64,000 bases of DNA from Rhizobium sp. BT04 (GCF_030053135.1 NZ_CP125652.1:992001-1056000); one strand, 5' to 3'; shown: positions 1-9,206, numbered from the stretch's first letter. Numbers and translations: made by a program. Notes: generated by a model not told the origin, from the sequence alone.

Positions 1-307
1 CGAAGCGCTGCATTTCGGCAAGCGCGCCGGTCTCGATATCGAAAAGGTCGTCGAGGTGATCTCCAAGGGGGCGGCCGGCTCCTGGCAGATGGAAAACCGT
101 CACAAGACCATGAACGCCGGCAAATATGATTTCGGCTTCGCGGTCGATTGGATGCGCAAGGATCTCGGCATCGTGCTCACCGAAGCTCGCCGCAACGGCG
201 CCAAGCTGCCGGTCACCGCCGTCGTCGACCAGTTCTACGGCGACGTCCAGGCGATGGGCGGCAATCGCTGGGATACATCCTCCTTGCTCGCCCGCCTCGA
301 AAAATGA
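1..307 (+). CDS. NAD(P)-dependent dehydrogenase, 3-hydroxyisobutyrate dehydrogenase family (C-terminal part)
   Basis: The reading frame is open from the window edge to a TGA at 305-307, so only about the last 101 residues are present. They match the all-helical C-terminal domain of the beta-hydroxyacid dehydrogenase family: a GAAGSW segment, then an NRHK segment where the family has its helical substrate-contact region, then a lysine-rich helix (WMRKDLG) and the usual ending AMGGNRWDTSSL. The family oxidises 3-hydroxyisobutyrate, tartronate semialdehyde or similar acids with NAD(P). The Rossmann domain lies outside the window, so the substrate cannot be assigned. Its stop overlaps the next start as ATGA, which implies translational coupling with the AlkD-like gene. 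Confidence 0.8.
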   Translation, partial: EALHFGKRAGLDIEKVVEVISKGAAGSWQMENRHKTMNAGKYDFGFAVDWMRKDLGIVLTEARRNGAKLPVTAVVDQFYGDVQAMGGNRWDTSSLLARLEK

Positions 308-987
308 TCACGCCCGCCTCCGACGCAGCCGAACTGATCGCGCATCTCGAAACGCTGCGTTCGGAGGAAAATATCGCCGGCATGGCGCGCTTCGGCATCG
401 TCACCGATCGCGCCTTCGGTATCTCCAATCCCGATATCAAGGCGGTCGCCAGACTGGCGAAGAAGGATCACGTCAGGGCAATGCAACTCTGGCGAAGTGA
501 TATCCGCGAAGCCCGCCTGCTTGCCCTCTACACGGCCGAGACGAAGCGGTTGACGACGGAAGAAGCCCGAAATTGGGCCGATGATTTCAGCTCCTGGGAG
601 ATCGTCGATTGCGCCGCCGATCTCTTCGTTGAAGCCCGGCTGGATGAACTCATCTCAGACTTCGCCGCCGACGAGCGTGAATTTATCAGGCGCACCGCCT
701 TCGCCATGATGGCCGGTGCCGCGGTTCACTTGAAGAAGGAACCTGATGCGACCATCCTCGCTTGGTTGCCGCTGATCGAGGCCCATGCCGGCGACCCGCG
801 AAACTTCGTGCGCAAGGCGGTCAACTGGGCGCTGCGCAGCATCGGCAAGCGCAATCTCGCCTGCCATGCGCCGGCACTGGCGCTCGCAAAGGCCCTGGCG
901 GAAAGCCCCGACAAAACCGCCCGCTGGATCGGCAAAGATGCCGCCAGGGAACTGACCAGCGAAAAGCTATTGGCACGGTTGAGATAA
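304..987 (+). CDS. DNA alkylation repair protein, AlkD-like HEAT-repeat family
   Basis: A 227-residue protein starting MITPASDAAE at the ATG that overlaps the preceding stop (ATGA). It has the features of the AlkD-like family: a short helical start, then repeated amphipathic helices including a WADDFSSWEIVD segment and the WALRSIGKRN segment typical of these proteins. AlkD-type proteins are helical-repeat glycosylases that excise bulky or cationic N3- and N7-alkylpurines from DNA without base flipping. Length fits the family (about 220-240 residues). The overlap with the dehydrogenase gene suggests cotranscription, with no obvious functional link. Family assignment is fairly secure; enzymatic activity is inferred. 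Confidence 0.82.
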   Translation: MITPASDAAELIAHLETLRSEENIAGMARFGIVTDRAFGISNPDIKAVARLAKKDHVRAMQLWRSDIREARLLALYTAETKRLTTEEARNWADDFSSWEIVDCAADLFVEARLDELISDFAADEREFIRRTAFAMMAGAAVHLKKEPDATILAWLPLIEAHAGDPRNFVRKAVNWALRSIGKRNLACHAPALALAKALAESPDKTARWIGKDAARELTSEKLLARLR

Positions 988-1027
988 GGAGAATACCGGC
1001 TCGAATAGAGATGCCTGGTGCTGCGTG

Positions 1028-1924
1028 TCAATGATGTCTGGATTTTTCGACCAGGAAATCGATCAGCACCCGAACCGCCGGCGGCATGCCCTTGGCGGTC
1101 GTGAAGACGATATAGAACTGGCTCTCCTCTGATTGCCACTCCGGCAGCACCCGCACCAGATTCCCGGCCTGGAGGTCCGCCTCGCAGGCACTTTCGAGCA
1201 GAAGCCCAAAGCCGAGACCGGCACGGGCCGCGTCGAGGATGGCGGTCATGCTGCGGCAGGTGAGCCGCGGCTGATGCCGAATCACCTGTTTGGCATCATT
1301 CGGGCCGATCAATTCCCAGGTGTGGAACGACACCCATGACGTCATTGCCAGCGTCGGCAGGTCGGCGAGCTCGTCCACGCAATTCAGGTCGCCGGTACGC
1401 TCGACGAGCGAGGGACTGGCGACCAGGATACGCCTGATACGGTCGAGCTTGCGCATCGTCAGGCTCGTCTGCGTCTCCGGCTCGTTGGTCGCCCTCACCT
1501 CAAGATCGATGCGTTCGTTGATCAGATCGGCACGCCGGTCGGAGCCGATGATCTGCAGCTTGATCTTCGGATAACGCTCCAGGAATTCAGGCAGGATTCC
1601 GCCGACCGAAATGTCGACGAGACCGAGCGGACAAGCCATCCGAACCACGCCTTGCGGGTCGGACTGAGCTTCGCTGACGATTGACTTGGCGCGATCGGCC
1701 TCCTGCAGGATGGTCTGGCATCTTTCGTAGAAAGCTTGACCGATCTCCGTCACCCGGAAGTGACGAGTCGAGCGTTCTATCAGCCTTGCGCCAAGCCCGT
1801 CTTCCAGCCGGCTGACACGCCTGCTCAGCTTCGAACGCGGTATCTTGAGATCGCGACTTGCAGAAGCAAAACCGCCGCTGGAGACGACAGCGGCGAAATA
1901 ATAGTAATCGTTGAGATCGTCCAT
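1028..1924 (-). CDS. LysR-family transcriptional regulator
   Basis: A 298-residue protein of standard LysR length. The N-terminal winged helix-turn-helix is clear (YYFAAVVSSGGFASASRDL followed by SKLSRRVSRLEDGLGARLI), then the linker helix and a periplasmic-binding-protein-like effector domain of about 200 residues. It converges on the AlkD-like gene with a 40-base gap and is followed upstream by a 444-base gene-free stretch, so no divergent target gene is visible. It resembles the large AaeR/DsdC-like clade with the YYYFA start. Effector and targets are unknown. Confidence 0.88.
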   Translation of the reverse strand: MDDLNDYYYFAAVVSSGGFASASRDLKIPRSKLSRRVSRLEDGLGARLIERSTRHFRVTEIGQAFYERCQTILQEADRAKSIVSEAQSDPQGVVRMACPLGLVDISVGGILPEFLERYPKIKLQIIGSDRRADLINERIDLEVRATNEPETQTSLTMRKLDRIRRILVASPSLVERTGDLNCVDELADLPTLAMTSWVSFHTWELIGPNDAKQVIRHQPRLTCRSMTAILDAARAGLGFGLLLESACEADLQAGNLVRVLPEWQSEESQFYIVFTTAKGMPPAVRVLIDFLVEKSRHH

Positions 1925-2368
1925 AAGAACAAGCTATCCGAGCAAAGGAATGAATGCCAGCCCCCCCGCAAGGGTTGTATCCCCTCTCCCCAAAAGCTGT
2001 AATCACATTGTCGGCATTGGATTTTCTTTTCCCGACCTGTTGCGGCAAACGGCGAACAGGAGAATCGGCCAACAGCTGCCGTCCGCACGATGATGCTGTC
2101 GATCGATCCAGCGCGCTTGAAAATTAAAAAAGGAAGTTCAGCGAGAAACGGTGTTGCCAAAAAGCCGACGTGCACGCAAACGTGCCGCTTCTACCCACCT
2201 GAAAAGGCTATCCTGAAAGATGCCTTGAAGACTGCGTGCTAAAAACGCTGCAAGGACGGCCCGGCAGGGAAGACCGGACCCGTCCCCGTAGCTGATCGGA
2301 GGTCACTCGGATCAGAAACTGATTTGAAGTGCCCCCGGCCCGAAAACCGGGGGCATCCACTAAGTGGA
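1925..2368. other. Gene-free stretch between LysR and porin genes
   Basis: No supported gene in 444 bases. A 30-base imperfect hairpin at 2255-2284 (arms GACGG/CCGTC) lies inside it, together with the porin terminator. A small CACG-rich hairpin lies near 2170-2190. The upstream part should hold the LysR promoter; no clear operator was recognised. Confidence 0.5.
2331..2354 (-). terminator. Stem-loop terminator behind the porin gene
   Basis: A perfect 8-base inverted repeat, GCCCCCGG with CCGGGGGC, closes an 8-base loop, 15 bases past the porin stop. There is no long T run, so it is a very stable hairpin and only a moderate intrinsic terminator. It may also stabilise the abundant porin mRNA. 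Confidence 0.7.
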
Positions 2369-3391
2369 TTAGAACGAACGCTGCAGGCGGAAGTAGCCCG
2401 AAGTGGAGTCGTCGCCTTCATCCGGATCGAGGTACTGAACCGAAGCCTTGGCGTAGAAGTTGTCGACGATCTGGTAATCAACCGTCAGACCGACCTTCCA
2501 GGCATCGTTGTCGCTGAAGTCGTCGCCAGCAGTATAGACGTCACCGTAGTACTGAACACCAGGGGTGATCTTGAGCTTGTCGGTTGCCTTGATTGCGTAT
2601 TCGGCAGCGACAGCCCATTCGGCTGCGGAGTAGTAGGAGTTCGGGCCGGAAGAGTATACGGCAGCGAGGCCAAGCGTACCCGGACCGATGTCAACCGTAC
2701 CCATTGCACGGACGGCGCCTTCTTCGTTGTCGAAGTCATAGCCACCGGTGATCTGGTAGCTGAACGCGCCGGCAGTGCCGCCGAGGCCGAACGCGACGCC
2801 GACGTTGTTCGGGCCTTCATCCGACTTGAAGAAGCCGTCTTCCAGCTCGTCGACGCTGATACCAGCGTAGAAAGTGCCGCTTTCGTACTGATAGCGGAGG
2901 GAGTTATGCAGCGTTACGATGGAGCCGATGTCGTCGGTTTCACCCGAGAGACCATCGTCCCACCAGCTGTAGAACAGACCAGCGCGGAAGCCCGCGACGT
3001 CGAGATAAGCGGAGTCGAGGATGGCATCCTGGTCGGTGGCATTGTCAGCATTGAACTGCATGACGATGACGCCGGTCAGCGGACCGTACTCGGTGTCGCT
3101 CTTGGCCGTGAACTGAACCTGACCGCGGGTCTTGGCATCCCAATCCGAATCGTTGCTGGCCGAGCCATTGAGGGGCTGATCACCAACGTCGACCTGGAAA
3201 CGGATGTAGCCTTCGATCTTGAGGCAGGTTTCGGTGCCCGGGATGTAGAAATAGCCGGTGCCGTAAGCGTCGCAGACGCGAACATATTCAACCGGTTCCG
3301 GCTCAGCAGCAACGATAGCGTCAGCTGCAAGAACCGGCGTCGATGCAGCAAATGCTGCTGCTGATGCAAGCAAAACCATTCTGATGTTCAT
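2369..3391 (-). CDS. Outer-membrane porin, Porin_2 family (RopA-like)
   Basis: A 340-residue protein with a cleavable signal peptide (MNIRMVLLASAAAFA, cut probably after VLAA near residue 23), then the rhizobial porin start EPEPVEYVRVCDAYG and the two-cysteine segment ending ETCLKIEGYIRFQ. Alternating beta-strands run to a terminal aromatic residue (RLQRSF), the signal recognised by the BAM machinery. This is the alphaproteobacterial Porin_2 family, which includes Rhizobium RopA and Brucella Omp2, forming trimeric general diffusion pores. The ATG is preceded by an AAAGGAATGG ribosome site. Codon use is strongly biased (GCT, AAC, GAC, CTG), as expected for a highly expressed gene. A long AT-rich leader lies upstream. 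Confidence 0.93.
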   Translation of the reverse strand: MNIRMVLLASAAAFAASTPVLAADAIVAAEPEPVEYVRVCDAYGTGYFYIPGTETCLKIEGYIRFQVDVGDQPLNGSASNDSDWDAKTRGQVQFTAKSDTEYGPLTGVIVMQFNADNATDQDAILDSAYLDVAGFRAGLFYSWWDDGLSGETDDIGSIVTLHNSLRYQYESGTFYAGISVDELEDGFFKSDEGPNNVGVAFGLGGTAGAFSYQITGGYDFDNEEGAVRAMGTVDIGPGTLGLAAVYSSGPNSYYSAAEWAVAAEYAIKATDKLKITPGVQYYGDVYTAGDDFSDNDAWKVGLTVDYQIVDNFYAKASVQYLDPDEGDDSTSGYFRLQRSF

Positions 3392-4084
3392 TTACCAATC
3401 CATTCCTTTGTCGATCGGGGCTGGCTTCCAATCGGGTAGTCGATTTGAAGCCGGCCCAGTTTGAACAGCCATCTCGGCGTGCGGATCGATCGAACCGCCA
3501 AACCGTCATCCCATACACCGCCTTATCAAGCAATTCTCGATACACGTGAGATGGGGCTACCGACGCTACTTTCCCCGTAGGCGTGATTTTTATACAACAA
3601 TTTCAATTATTTATACGAAAAAACACAACAAACGGCTCCGCGACGGAAATCTTCCCTCGCAAGCCGCAAAACCCTATGCCCCATTTGTCAAATTCTCCAC
3701 CGCTCGACCCCCGTCGAACATAATGGTGAAGTACATAAAAACTCTACCGCCGGCTAATCAACACATACAAGGCAGCAGTTTAGAACATGGTGTCCTGAAT
3801 TCGATACCAATGAGACGAAATGATGACAGACCACTCACCGGTTCTGCTCAACATAGCCTCGTATTTGTTACCAGGCTATTTATTTTTGAGAATTTGGCGC
3901 GATTCAAGCGTTTTTTCGCTATTTCTAGGGCTTTTCTGCAGTCGCAACACATTCTGCCTGCCGCTACACTCGCTAGATCGGCGCTCAAATGTGGTCGGAT
4001 TGCATCTGCCGGCACAATCCTCGCGCGATTGCGCCATGCGGCCTCGCGCGATTGCACCATGCGGCCGCAGGCCGCATGGTGGTC
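3392..4084. other. Gene-free, partly AT-rich stretch upstream of the porin gene
   Basis: About 690 bases without a supported gene. The part from roughly 3585 to 3960 is clearly AT-richer than the rest of the window, with a tract of T-rich and A-rich runs at 3590-3630. It probably carries the porin promoter and a long 5' leader, and may hold a small RNA, but no terminator or conserved ORF identifies one. The right edge carries the repeats downstream of the Lrp-type gene. Confidence 0.5.
4021..4080. repeat. Two tandem 23-base repeats ending in a perfect inverted repeat
   Basis: Units at 4021-4043 and 4044-4066 differ at one base (TCGCGCGATTGC, then G or A, then CCATGCGGCC). The second unit runs into a perfect 11-base inverted repeat, 4056-4066 with 4070-4080, with a 3-base GCA loop. 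It lies 4 bases after the stop of the Lrp-type gene and so may act as its terminator, although no T run follows on that strand. Confidence 0.75.
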
Positions 4085-4579
4085 TCAGTCCTCGTTGGAT
4101 TTGGCATTCTCCAGAATCATGTAGTCGAGCGGCAGCTGCGTCGAATACTTGATCTGCTCCATTGCAAAGGCTGAGGAGACGTCGCGAATCTCGATCTTGG
4201 CGATCATCCGCTTATAAAAAGCGTCATAGGCGGCAATATCGGGGACGACGACTCGCAGGAGGTAGTCGACATCCCCGCTCATCCGGTAGAATTCGACCAC
4301 CTCGGGGAATTCAGCAACGACCTCGGAAAAGCGTCGCAGCCATTCGATCGAATGTGTGGCCGTGCGAATCGACACGAAGACGGTGACTTTGGTGTTGACC
4401 TTCTCCGGATCAAGGATGGCGACTCGCCGCTTGATGACGCCGTCTTCCTCCATCTTCTGGATGCGCCGCCAGCAGGGCGTCGTCGAAAGCCCGACTTTCT
4501 TTGCGAGATCGGCGACTGCAAGGGTCGAATCTTCTTGCAGCAGACGCAGTATTTTGCGGTCGAGGCGGTCCATGCGCAC
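4085..4579 (-). CDS. Lrp/AsnC-family transcriptional regulator
   Basis: A 164-residue protein with the canonical Lrp layout: an N-terminal winged helix-turn-helix (LDRKILRLLQEDSTLAVADL, then STTPCWRRIQKMEEDGVI) and a C-terminal RAM/ligand-binding alpha-beta sandwich ending in LPLDYMI. The GTG start at 4579 has AAAGGA about 5 bases upstream; the in-frame ATG at 4573 is a possible alternative. This subgroup (the CWRRIQ motif) usually senses amino acids and often regulates a divergent amino-acid catabolic or export gene. Here the divergent side has none, so the target is unknown. Confidence 0.9.
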   Translation of the reverse strand: MRMDRLDRKILRLLQEDSTLAVADLAKKVGLSTTPCWRRIQKMEEDGVIKRRVAILDPEKVNTKVTVFVSIRTATHSIEWLRRFSEVVAEFPEVVEFYRMSGDVDYLLRVVVPDIAAYDAFYKRMIAKIEIRDVSSAFAMEQIKYSTQLPLDYMILENAKSNED

Positions 4580-4643
4580 AACAGTCCTTTCGAATTATTT
4601 TTCTTTGTATAACGCGATTCCGCGCAACGAAAAGAATTTTGTT

Positions 4644-5276
4644 TCAGGAAAGCAGTATTTTCGTCCGCACTCGCAAGACCGGGAGCAGTTCGTTCTCAAA
4701 CCAGGGATTACGCTTCAGCCAGCCGCTGTTGCGCCAGCTCGGATGCGGCAGCGGCAGCACCGCCGGTGACCGGCCGGACAGAAGGGCGTCGCGCCATGCG
4801 CGGACCGTCTCGGTCATATTGTCCTGCCTTTGGTCAGCCATATGCCAAGCCTGCGCATACTGGCCGATGACCAGCACCAATTCGATCTGCGGCATCGCCG
4901 AAATCACCCTTTGCCGCCAGAACGGCGCGCATTCGCGGCGCGGCGGTAAATCCGCGCCGTTCTCGTCGTAGCCGGGAAAGCAGAAGCCCATCGGCACGAT
5001 GGCGAATCGGTCGCGGTCGTAGAAGCTTGCCCTGTCAACGCCGAGCCAGGACCGCAGCCGGTCACCCGAGGCATCATCAAACGGCAGGCCGCTCTCATGC
5101 ACACGGAGCCCCGGTGCTTGCCCGGCGATCAGGATGCGTGCCCTTGAGGAGATCACGACCACCGGCCGCGGCTCGTGCGGCAGCCGATATTCAGGACCTT
5201 TCGCTGGCCTGTCACGACAGATGCGGCAGGAGGCGATCTGGCCCCGTAGCGTCTCCAGCGTGGCTTCGTCGGTCAT
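4644..5276 (-). CDS. Uracil-DNA glycosylase family protein (Fe-S type)
   Basis: A 210-residue protein starting MTDEATLETLRG at ATG 5276. It has an N-terminal CRIC pair, two further cysteines (GFCFPG and RRECAPFW) that would complete a 4Fe-4S site, the family 4/5 motif 1 GQAPGLRVHESGLPFDD, and motif 2 HPSWRN near the C terminus. Such enzymes remove uracil or related lesions from DNA. A much longer in-frame upstream extension exists but overlaps the thermonuclease gene in another frame, so the internal ATG is chosen. The two genes are 4 bases apart and probably cotranscribed. Confidence 0.85.
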   Translation of the reverse strand: MTDEATLETLRGQIASCRICRDRPAKGPEYRLPHEPRPVVVISSRARILIAGQAPGLRVHESGLPFDDASGDRLRSWLGVDRASFYDRDRFAIVPMGFCFPGYDENGADLPPRRECAPFWRQRVISAMPQIELVLVIGQYAQAWHMADQRQDNMTETVRAWRDALLSGRSPAVLPLPHPSWRNSGWLKRNPWFENELLPVLRVRTKILLS

Positions 5277-5280
5277 GCAC

Positions 5281-5835
5281 TTACTCCCACCCGGCGATCT
5301 GCCGGATGAACCTGAGGACGCCGTCGAAAGCGGAATTCCGGCGCGCGTGATCGCGCACATCACGCGGTCGCTCGAAAGCTCCGGCCCAGAGGCCCGCCTT
5401 CGCGGCCCTCGCCTCGGCCTCCTCCTTGCCATACCCGCCATAGGAGATGGCCATGCCCCGGCGCACCATGGCGGCGTTGATGTCGACGCCCGCCTCGCTC
5501 CGGCAGATGACAAGCAGCCTGTCATAGCGGTCGCGCCGGCTGCCCTGGCAAAGCGTTCCCGATGCCAGGAAGCCCTGCAACGCCTCGCGCGCCGCCCGCC
5601 CGCAGGCCCAGGCCTTCCCCGCCCGTTCGCAGCTCTGGTTGAGCTCCGGTGCATCGATGCCTTCGAGCCGCAACCGTTCGCCTCCCAATGTCAGACTGTC
5701 GCCGTCGGCAGCATGAAAAGCACCCGCACGTTCAATTCTTGCTGCATCGTTGAGCTTGGCGGCAATCAGCGCCAAGAGCGCCAGCAGAGCAAAAGCGGTG
5801 ACGCCGTCGCGAATCAGGCGCAGGCTCCGTGTCAC
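5281..5835 (-). CDS. Thermonuclease (SNase-like) family protein, membrane-anchored
   Basis: A 184-residue protein. Residues about 13-28 form a hydrophobic segment (VTAFALLALLALIAAK) that should act as a signal anchor or uncleaved signal, followed by a staphylococcal-nuclease-like OB fold: DGDSLTLGGERLRLEGIDAPE, a conserved arginine in DRYDR and a C-terminal KAGLWAG. Two cysteine pairs suggest a periplasmic disulfide protein. The family cleaves DNA or RNA with calcium, although many proteobacterial members are uncharacterised. It lies head to tail with the uracil-DNA glycosylase gene and divergent from the histidine kinase gene. Confidence 0.85.
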   Translation of the reverse strand: MTRSLRLIRDGVTAFALLALLALIAAKLNDAARIERAGAFHAADGDSLTLGGERLRLEGIDAPELNQSCERAGKAWACGRAAREALQGFLASGTLCQGSRRDRYDRLLVICRSEAGVDINAAMVRRGMAISYGGYGKEEAEARAAKAGLWAGAFERPRDVRDHARRNSAFDGVLRFIRQIAGWE

Positions 5836-5935
5836 GCTTTCGCCTCCTTAAAAAACAAATCCTTGGCAAAGATGGCAAACATCTTCTTAAGAATTGCCGG
5901 TTAAGCTCTTATCCACCCTGGGATGAAGTTTCAAC

Positions 5936-7477
5936 GTGCACATGAGTACCGGCGTCAGCACATCGACCGACAAGATTATCGTCGACAGGTCGCGCAGCCA
6001 CCGCAACAAGGCCGTTTCCAAGGCCGTGCGGCAGACGCGCGAACGTCTTCAGTCCGGACATGCGTCCAATTCCTCCTTCGACCGTGACGTGCTCAACATG
6101 TATGTGGCGTCGATGCTGCAGGGCGCGACGATCATGCCGCTCTTCGTCGTCATCATCACCGCGCTCGGCGTCTATTTCACTCAAAACACGCAATTGCTCT
6201 TCTGGGCGCTGCTGACGCTCACCTGTCACACCGGCAATATCCTGCTTGCGCGGCGCGCGCGCCGGCAGGAAATCACCCCCGAGAGCGCCCGCAAGTGGCG
6301 CCGCCTGCTGCTCGCCGGCCAATTCCTGCTCGGCTGCTGCTGGGCCATCTTCGCGCTGCAGGGCTGCGACACCTGTGAGCCGTCGAGCTTCATTCTTTAT
6401 AAGGGTGCGACGCTGCTGATCGCGCTCTCCGTCACGGCGATGTCGAACTTCATGCTGACGCCCGCCGTGCTCGCCGCCTTCTCGCCGGCGGTCCTGGCGC
6501 TCGCCGCCAAGAGCGGCGTGTCGCGCGACCTGCTCGAAATTAGCCTGACGGGACTTTTCACCACCACCCTCGTCTTCTTCAACTATATCAGCGACCGGCT
6601 CTTCAAGTCGAACCTCAGGATCCTCTCCTACCAGTCGGAGAAGGACGACCTGATCGCCGAGCTCGAAGTGGCGAAATCGATGTCGGATGAGGCGCGCCGC
6701 CGCGCCGAAGAGGCAAACCTCGCCAAGTCCCGTTTCCTTGCCTCCATGTCGCACGAGCTCAGGACCCCGCTCAACGCCATCCTCGGCTTCTCCGAGGTGA
6801 TGACGGCAGAAGTCATGGGACCGCTCGCCAATCCGACCTACAAGGAATATGCTGGCGATATCCACCGTTCCGGCCAGCATCTGCTCGATCTCATCAACGA
6901 GATCCTCGATCTCTCCCGCATCGAGGCCGGCAAATACGAGCTGAGCGAGGAGGCGATCTCTCTTCTCGATATCACCGAAGATTGCATCGGCATGGTCCAG
7001 CTGCGCGCCCGCGCCAAGAACATCGCCATTTCGGATCAATTCGAGCGGCAACTGCCGGCCATCTGGGCAGACGAGAAGTCGATGCGCCAGGTGGTGCTGA
7101 ACCTTCTCTCCAATGCCGTCAAGTTTACGCCGCAGGGCGGCGAGATCCACGTCAAGGTCGGCTGGACGGCCGGCGGCGGACAGTACATCTCGATCAAGGA
7201 CAACGGCCCCGGCATTCCGGAAGAAGAGATACCCGTCGTGCTGTCGGCCTTCGGCCAGGGCTCGATCGCCATCAAGAGCGCCGAACAGGGCACCGGCCTC
7301 GGCCTGCCGATCGTCCAGGCGATTCTTGCCAAGCATGACGGGCAGTTCCTGCTGAAATCGAAGCTGCGCGAAGGCACCGAGGTCATCGCCATCCTGCCCG
7401 CCAAACGCGTGCTGCAGAGCCTGCCGGCCGTCGAAGAAGCTCAGGCCGTCGCGCGCAAGCGCAAGAGTTTTGCCTAA
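5936..7477 (+). CDS. Membrane sensor histidine kinase
   Basis: About 513 residues. The N-terminal half carries five or six hydrophobic segments (about residues 60-220) and no recognisable periplasmic domain. A coiled coil (about 235-265) leads to a HisKA domain with SMSHELRTPLNAILGFSE, where His273 is the phosphoacceptor. The ATPase domain has N box NLLSNAVKF, G1 DNGPGIPEEE and G2 GTGLGLPIV. The coiled coil into ANLAKSRFLASMSHE resembles the PleC/PdhS group of alphaproteobacterial kinases. No response regulator is adjacent, so it is an orphan. The start is GTG 5936 or ATG 5942, both behind a GGGATGAAG stretch; the difference is two residues. Confidence 0.9.
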   Translation: MHMSTGVSTSTDKIIVDRSRSHRNKAVSKAVRQTRERLQSGHASNSSFDRDVLNMYVASMLQGATIMPLFVVIITALGVYFTQNTQLLFWALLTLTCHTGNILLARRARRQEITPESARKWRRLLLAGQFLLGCCWAIFALQGCDTCEPSSFILYKGATLLIALSVTAMSNFMLTPAVLAAFSPAVLALAAKSGVSRDLLEISLTGLFTTTLVFFNYISDRLFKSNLRILSYQSEKDDLIAELEVAKSMSDEARRRAEEANLAKSRFLASMSHELRTPLNAILGFSEVMTAEVMGPLANPTYKEYAGDIHRSGQHLLDLINEILDLSRIEAGKYELSEEAISLLDITEDCIGMVQLRARAKNIAISDQFERQLPAIWADEKSMRQVVLNLLSNAVKFTPQGGEIHVKVGWTAGGGQYISIKDNGPGIPEEEIPVVLSAFGQGSIAIKSAEQGTGLGLPIVQAILAKHDGQFLLKSKLREGTEVIAILPAKRVLQSLPAVEEAQAVARKRKSFA

Positions 7478-7478
7478 A

Positions 7479-7862
7479 TCAGTCGAAAAACAGGTGCTTG
7501 CCGAGCACGAAGCCGAGATAGAGGCAGCAGGCGGCGATCATGCAGGTCACCGCGAAGGAGCCGAGATCTTTGGCATGTTTGCCGACGATCGAAATCTCCG
7601 GCGAAATCCGGTCGATCACCTCTTCGACGGCGGTATTCATCGCCTCCATCGAAAACAGCCCGAGAAACAGAAGCACCGCGACGACGATCTCGCCGACACT
7701 TGCGCCAACGAGCGCCAGCGCGGCGATGGAAACGACGAAGAAACCGAGTTCCTGACGGAAGGCCGCCTCTTTCAGCACCCGCAGGAAGCCCGCCCAGGAA
7801 TAGCTGGCCGCGGCGAGGAAATGCCGAAATCCGGTCTCTTTCGTCACCGCAGGCTTGGTCAA
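7479..7862 (-). CDS. dgkA: Diacylglycerol kinase, DagK family
   Basis: A 127-residue integral membrane protein with three transmembrane helices and the family signature EAMNTAVEEVIDR. It phosphorylates diacylglycerol to phosphatidate, recycling the lipid released by osmoregulated periplasmic glucan modification. The start is taken as the TTG at 7862, which has an AGGAGAGG ribosome site 5 bases upstream and gives the usual family length (E. coli DgkA is 122 residues). A longer in-frame start at 7964 would add a 34-residue arginine-rich tail with no family support. It converges on the histidine kinase gene with a 1-base gap. Confidence 0.88.
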   Translation of the reverse strand: MTKPAVTKETGFRHFLAAASYSWAGFLRVLKEAAFRQELGFFVVSIAALALVGASVGEIVVAVLLFLGLFSMEAMNTAVEEVIDRISPEISIVGKHAKDLGSFAVTCMIAACCLYLGFVLGKHLFFD

Positions 7863-8021
7863 GACGCCCTCTCCTCTTGCCGTTGCGTCACAGACCCGGG
7901 AAGGCTTGCCGTCTCCCCTTCGATGAGCGAATACGCAAATAGCGAATCCCCCTGGGTGGCGCAAGCGAACGCAGGCGGATCAACGGTGCCGACCGCGGGA
8001 TAGGCGGCGCCGACCGCGGCC

Positions 8022-9038
8022 TCAATGTTTGTTGGTCACACCCGCCTGGGCGAAGGTCGCCATGCCGGAATGGCAGGCCGCCGCCGCCTTGACGATGCCG
8101 GCGGCCAGCGCCGCACCGGTGCCTTCGCCGAGCCGCATGCCGAGTGCCAGAAGCGGCGTCTTGCCGAGCATTTCGATGGCGCGCAAATGTCCGGGCTCGC
8201 CGGAGACATGGCCGATCAGGCAATGATCGAGCGCGGACGGATTGGCGGCTTTCAGGATCGCCGCCGCAGCGGTTGCGACATAACCGTCGATCAGCACCGG
8301 AATGCGCTCCATGCGGGCGGCAAGAATGGCGCCCGCCATCGCCGCGATCTCGCGGCCGCCGAGCCGGCGCATGATCTCCAGCGGATCGTCGAGATGATCG
8401 CTGTGCAGCGCCACCGCCTTTTCCACCGCCGCGATCTTGCGCTCCAGCATCTCGCCTTCCGAACCGGTGCCGGGCCCCACCCAGTCGCGTGCCGAACCGC
8501 CGTAGAGCGCATAGTTGATCGCCGCGGCGATCGTCGTGTTGCCGATGCCCATTTCGCCGATGCAGAGCAGATCGGTGCCGCCGGCGATCGCCTCCATGCC
8601 GAAGGCCATGGTGGCGGCGCAATCGCGCTCGGAAAGTGCGGCCTCTTCGGTGATGTCGCCGGTGGGATAATCGAGCGCCAGATCGAAGACCTTTAGCCCG
8701 AGATCATAAGCGACGCAGATCTGGTTGATCGCAGCGCCCCCGGCGGCGAAGTTCTCGACCATCTGCTGTGTCACCGCCGGCGGAAAGGGCGTGATGCCCT
8801 GCCTGGTGACACCGTGATTGCCGGCAAAGATTGCCACCAGCGGCCGGTTGACGGCAGGTGTGCGGCCGGTCCAGGCGGCAAGCCAGAAGGCGATTTCCTC
8901 GAGCCGCCCGAGCGCGCCTGGCGGCTTGGTCAGCTGCGCGTCGCGTTCGCGCGCGGCCACCAGCGCCCGGGCATCCGGCCCCGGCAGGTCACGAAGCAGA
9001 GTACGGAAATCGTCGAACGGCAGGCCTGAAACGCTCAT
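8022..9038 (-). CDS. cobT: Nicotinate-nucleotide-dimethylbenzimidazole phosphoribosyltransferase CobT
   Basis: A 338-residue protein of family-typical length with the CobT signatures [15 protein letters not shown] near residue 72, a glycine-rich [17 protein letters not shown] segment and the C-terminal [14 protein letters not shown] that contains the catalytic glutamate. It makes alpha-ribazole phosphate from dimethylbenzimidazole and nicotinate mononucleotide, the lower-ligand step of cobalamin assembly. It is divergent from cobS, whose product uses the same ligand, so the 168-base gap between them should carry both promoters. No cobalamin riboswitch was recognised there. Confidence 0.95.
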   Translation of the reverse strand: MSVSGLPFDDFRTLLRDLPGPDARALVAARERDAQLTKPPGALGRLEEIAFWLAAWTGRTPAVNRPLVAIFAGNHGVTRQGITPFPPAVTQQMVENFAAGGAAINQICVAYDLGLKVFDLALDYPTGDITEEAALSERDCAATMAFGMEAIAGGTDLLCIGEMGIGNTTIAAAINYALYGGSARDWVGPGTGSEGEMLERKIAAVEKAVALHSDHLDDPLEIMRRLGGREIAAMAGAILAARMERIPVLIDGYVATAAAAILKAANPSALDHCLIGHVSGEPGHLRAIEMLGKTPLLALGMRLGEGTGAALAAGIVKAAAACHSGMATFAQAGVTNKH

Positions 9039-9206
9039 CTGTGCGGTTTTCCTATGAATCCGGTATTCTTGTCTTTTCCACGCAAATCAGCTTCCTTGCG
9101 GGTGGCAACTCTCTTAAAGCGGGCGGACGAGGCGAACAACTCCAAAAGCGCCGCCGCGACCATAAGCCGAGACCACAAGCCGAAACCTCCGGCAGAACGA
9201 AGCAGA

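Noticed and set aside
5909..7336. 475-codon minus-strand frame opposite the histidine kinase
   Set aside because: Shadow frame with biased Asp/Arg/Gly composition and no domain.
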